Source: Pedobacter nanyangensis (GTDB lineage Bacteria; Bacteroidota; Bacteroidia; Sphingobacteriales; Sphingobacteriaceae). Taken from it: a stretch of DNA of 64,000 nucleotides. Position 1 is the stretch's first letter, and each line of letters begins with the position of its first letter. The stretch covers positions 253,976 to 317,975 of the forward strand of contig NZ_QMHO01000002.1 in the NCBI RefSeq assembly GCF_003313505.1, in the 5' to 3' direction. This document shows positions 61,206 through 64,000 of this stretch, piece by piece. Made by a program: the position numbers and the translations under genes. The notes beneath the pieces are model-generated. The model made no database searches and had not been told where the DNA came from. It saw only the letters and a list, made by a program, of their open reading frames with translations.

Positions 61206-63008
61206 ATGGATAAAAATACCTTCACGGGGCTGTTCCTGATTATGATTATTTTGGCTGCTGGTGTGTTCTTTATGAGACCATCAGAAGCTGAAGTTAAAAG
61301 AGAACAACAGGTTCAGGACTCGATTAAAAGAGCAGGCACTAAGGCGGCCAACAATCAAGCAAAATCACAGACGCTTAATGCTGCAGCTGCCCCAGCGGTA
61401 GACTCAGCTGCTTTAAAAGGCCCTTTTGGTGGCAACATCAATGGAACTGAGCAAACCACTACCTTAGAAAATGAAAACCTAAAAGTTACTTTTAGCAACT
61501 TAGGTGGTAAAATTCAGTCGGTAGAAGTTAAAAATGAAGAAACTTATGGTAAACAACCTGTGGTTTTGTTCAGCGGTAACCAAAATAAATTTGGTTTAAA
61601 ACTAAACATCAACGGGAAAATTGTTAACACGAACGATTTATATTTCACCGCTACCAAAACTGGCAACGGCCTTACCATGCGTGCCAACTACAGTGCCGAT
61701 AAATATGTAGATTTTATTTATACCATTCCAGCTAATACTTATAACGTAGATTTTAACATCAACCTGAATGGTTTAAACCAAATATTGCAAGGAAATAACG
61801 TTGCTTTAAATTGGGAAACTACCTTATTGCAGCAAGAAAAAGATGCTAAAAAAGAGCAGGAACATTCAGGTCCCTACTTTAAATATACAGAAGAAACTCC
61901 TGACCATTTGAACCTTCATAAGGATGAGAAAAAAGATCTTGCAGAAGGTAAAATTGAGTGGTTCTCCTTTAAACAGCACTTTTTTACTTCGGTATTAATT
62001 CCTGCAGTACCTTTTGAAAAAGGAGATTTAGAAGTTAAAGTAGCTACTGAGCCCGGAAAAATCAAATGGTACAATGCAAACATGCAATTGCCGTTTAACC
62101 AATTAGCTGCTCAAAACTATAGCTTCAAGTTTTATTTCGGTACCAATAAGTTCAATATCTTGAAAGATCAAGGTCATGAACTGGAGAAACAAATTGACTT
62201 GGGTTATTGGCCATTGAAATACATCAACCGTTTTGTGGTATTGCCTGTATTTAACTTCCTGGAAGGTTTTGGATGGGGATATGGCCTGATTATTTTGGTA
62301 TTGACCATTCTTTTGAAACTTGCCATGTCGCCGTTAACCTATAAATCTTATGTTTCTATGGCGAAAATGAGGGTTTTAAAACCTGAAATGGACGAGATTA
62401 AGGCAAAAGTTGGCGAAGACAACCCTACCCTTTTACAACAGGAATATTTGAAGCTGTACAAACAAGTGGGCGTTAATCCATTAGGTGGCTGTTTGCCAAT
62501 GTTGCTACAGTTGCCCTTTGTAATGGCTTTCTTCTTTTTCTTTCCTAACTTGTTTGAGTTAAGAGGTGAAAGTTTCCTTTGGATGAAAGACCTTTCTACT
62601 TATGACAATTTCATCAATTTTGGTTTTAACGTTCCTTTCATTGGCGATCACTTAAGTTTGATGTGTATTTTGATGACCATTTCTACATTGATCTACACTT
62701 ATTTTAACAACCAAATTTCCGGTGCTACCGGTCAAATGAAATACATTGGTTACATTATGCCAATCATTTTCTTAGGAGTGTTAAACAGCTACCCTTCTGG
62801 TTTGAACTACTACTATTTCTTAGCAAACATGTTGACTTTCTTGCAACAGTTTATCATTAGAAAAATGGTGAATGACGATAAAATTCACGCTATTTTACAG
62901 GATAACAAGGCTAAGCCGAAAGTAGAGAAAAAGAAATCTGGTTTCCAAGCTCGTTTAGAAGACTATATGCGTCAACAACAGCAACAAGCAAATCAGAAAA
63001 AGAAATAA
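61206..63008 (+). CDS. yidC: Membrane protein insertase YidC
   Basis: The 600-residue protein has an N-terminal membrane helix (about 5-24), a large extracytoplasmic domain (about 65-345), then the five-helix insertase core (about 350-570) with LAMSPLTYKSYVSMAKM and GVNPLGGCLPMLLQLPFVMA, and a basic Gln/Lys-rich tail. It inserts and folds inner membrane proteins with or without the Sec translocon. It is 21 bases after pyrG. A strong terminator follows. Confidence 0.96.
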   Translation: MDKNTFTGLFLIMIILAAGVFFMRPSEAEVKREQQVQDSIKRAGTKAANNQAKSQTLNAAAAPAVDSAALKGPFGGNINGTEQTTTLENENLKVTFSNLGGKIQSVEVKNEETYGKQPVVLFSGNQNKFGLKLNINGKIVNTNDLYFTATKTGNGLTMRANYSADKYVDFIYTIPANTYNVDFNINLNGLNQILQGNNVALNWETTLLQQEKDAKKEQEHSGPYFKYTEETPDHLNLHKDEKKDLAEGKIEWFSFKQHFFTSVLIPAVPFEKGDLEVKVATEPGKIKWYNANMQLPFNQLAAQNYSFKFYFGTNKFNILKDQGHELEKQIDLGYWPLKYINRFVVLPVFNFLEGFGWGYGLIILVLTILLKLAMSPLTYKSYVSMAKMRVLKPEMDEIKAKVGEDNPTLLQQEYLKLYKQVGVNPLGGCLPMLLQLPFVMAFFFFFPNLFELRGESFLWMKDLSTYDNFINFGFNVPFIGDHLSLMCILMTISTLIYTYFNNQISGATGQMKYIGYIMPIIFLGVLNSYPSGLNYYYFLANMLTFLQQFIIRKMVNDDKIHAILQDNKAKPKVEKKKSGFQARLEDYMRQQQQQANQKKK

Positions 63009-63037
63009 GAACATCACAACAAAACAAATCAATGAAG

Positions 63038-63063
63038 ATCCCACCTAGGTGGGATTTTTTTTT
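63038..63063 (+). terminator. Rho-independent terminator after yidC
   Basis: ATCCCACCT (63038-63046) and AGGTGGGAT (63047-63055) form a perfect stem with the central bases opening to a loop, followed by a long T run. Confidence 0.87.
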
Positions 63064-63398
63064 GAATAGTGAACAGGAATATCTTCCTTTAATATTGTAT
63101 CTTGATTACTCCCAATGGACCAAATTCAATTAAAACAGCACGTTTGTATTTAAGATCAATAACACCTAGGTTGGGAGGTCATCTGTGCAAACCTGAAGCC
63201 CCAATTGTTACGCATTGCTCAAACTGGATTGGGATGGCGTTTACTAGCAATCTGCAGTAGCCATATTCTTATTTAGTTTATCAAATGGCATCCATCACGT
63301 GCTTTGTAAAATTTACCTTAACATTTGTTTAAAGGCACTTTTATTATCATTTTTAACTTAAATTAACCAACAAATTAAACTGACTTTTTAAAAATAAG
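63064..63398. other. Intergenic stretch before the S9 peptidase
   Basis: About 335 bases with no gene, RNA or clear repeat that I recognise. It must hold the promoter of the S9 peptidase gene; TTAACATTTG near 63317-63326 is a possible imperfect -7 box. Confidence 0.5.
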
Positions 63399-64000
63399 AT
63401 GCAAAAGAAACTTTTTTTGTTTTTTGTGCTATTCAGCAGTGCTGTATATGCGCAAAAAAAGCCTTTAGATCATAGCGTTTATGATGGATGGGAATCTGTG
63501 GGGAACAAGCAGCTGTCAAACAATGGTGTGTGGGCGGCCTATGCCATTAACCCGCAGGAAGGTGACGGTAATTATTACTTCCAGGAAACGGTTGCGCCTA
63601 GTGGACGTAAAATAAAAGTACCTCGAGGTACAAATCTCACTTTTAGCAGCGACTCCAAATTTGCGGCACTGGCTATCAAACCGCTTTTTAAAGAGGTTAG
63701 AATGGCCAAAATCAAAAAGAAAAAACCAGAGGAGCAAATAAAAGATACTTTGGCCATTATAAATTTTGCGGCGCTAAGCGTTAATAAAATACCTCGGGTA
63801 AAATCGTTTGCTTTTCCTGATAATGGTGCATCAATAATTGCCTATAACCTGGAGAAACCTTTAGATACTGCTAAAAAGGCCAGACCATCTGCGCCGCCAA
63901 TTGAACAGAAAAATGATATGGATCGGTTTTTCGCAGATGATGCCCCTGGTACCGGAGCCGCCGCTAAAGAAGGTTCTGATTTAATCGTAAAAAACCTGAT
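63399..64000 (+). CDS. S9-family (prolyl oligopeptidase) peptidase, N-terminal part
   Basis: The gene starts at ATG 63399 and is cut by the window end after 200 codons. The signal peptide is MQKKLFLFFVLFSSAVYAQ. The mature start KKPLDHSVYDGWESVGNKQL then SNNGVWAAYAINPQEGDG is typical of exported Bacteroidetes S9 peptidases, where a WD-like propeller precedes the catalytic hydrolase domain; the catalytic part lies outside the window. Later propeller blades begin around residue 75 (TFSSDSKFAALAIKPLF). Confidence 0.85.
   Translation, partial: MQKKLFLFFVLFSSAVYAQKKPLDHSVYDGWESVGNKQLSNNGVWAAYAINPQEGDGNYYFQETVAPSGRKIKVPRGTNLTFSSDSKFAALAIKPLFKEVRMAKIKKKKPEEQIKDTLAIINFAALSVNKIPRVKSFAFPDNGASIIAYNLEKPLDTAKKARPSAPPIEQKNDMDRFFADDAPGTGAAAKEGSDLIVKNL

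Noticed and set aside
1..64000. CRISPR array
   Set aside because: The repeats seen are dispersed palindromes with no regular spacing and no cas genes.

Overview
The window looks like a chromosomal segment of a Bacteroidetes bacterium, most likely a Sphingobacteriaceae member close to Pedobacter. The evidence is a SusC/SusD pair, a type IX secretion (T9SS) C-terminal sorting domain, several TAnnTTTG promoter boxes, a subclass B1 metallo-beta-lactamase, DUF3857/transglutaminase proteins, futalosine-pathway menaquinone genes and many short palindromic intergenic repeats. I see no insertion sequence, prophage, integrase, CRISPR array or rRNA. Most of the window is ordinary core genome, with accessory genes around 28-37 kb.

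Layout. 0-8.4 kb: the 3' end of a SusC transporter, a frameshifted SusD, a TlpA-like thioredoxin lipid-side partner, and two DUF3857/transglutaminase proteins, one of which has lost its catalytic Cys and His. 8.5-15 kb (minus strand): a T9SS cargo protein, three exported thioredoxin-fold proteins behind an NlpC/P60 lipoprotein, a frameshifted zinc-ribbon gene that the gap before NlpC hides, and mutS. 15-15.8 kb is a non-coding repeat island. 15.8-18 kb: a Lys/Ala-tailed small protein, a single-domain response regulator, a CBS-pair protein and a secreted protein. 18.1-20.7 kb: mqnE, a histidine phosphatase and mqnA in one minus-strand run whose three genes all use GTG or TTG starts. 20.9-28.4 kb: thioesterases, a MATE exporter, a cell-wall group (ddl, PASTA protein, mltG), a BrkB-like membrane protein and a B1 metallo-beta-lactamase.

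28.4-37.5 kb holds small lipoproteins, two near-identical tRNA-Ser(UGA) genes on either side of a serine hydrolase, and two clusters of unrecognised membrane or exported proteins. 37.6-45.4 kb is a carbon/phosphate block: a polyphosphate-glucokinase-type ROK kinase, gnd, zwf and pgl run rightward and meet ppk1 and ppx running leftward, so glucose phosphorylation, the oxidative pentose phosphate pathway and polyphosphate synthesis and breakdown lie side by side. 45.6-53.3 kb: a histone-H1-like basic protein, YajQ, a GNAT, a conserved protein of unknown function, Hsp20, a thioesterase, folB, glutaryl-CoA dehydrogenase and small proteins. 53.4-56.4 kb: lysA and lysC, with a small membrane ORF between them. 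56.5-64 kb: phosphohexomutase, a degenerate polysaccharide deacetylase, pyrG, yidC and the start of an S9 peptidase cut by the window end.

The least explained features are the dispersed palindrome families (at least six types, several in multiple copies), the inactive/active transglutaminase pair, the NlpC-thioredoxin operon, the paired small membrane proteins at 36.2-37.2 kb and the polyphosphate-linked glucose block.
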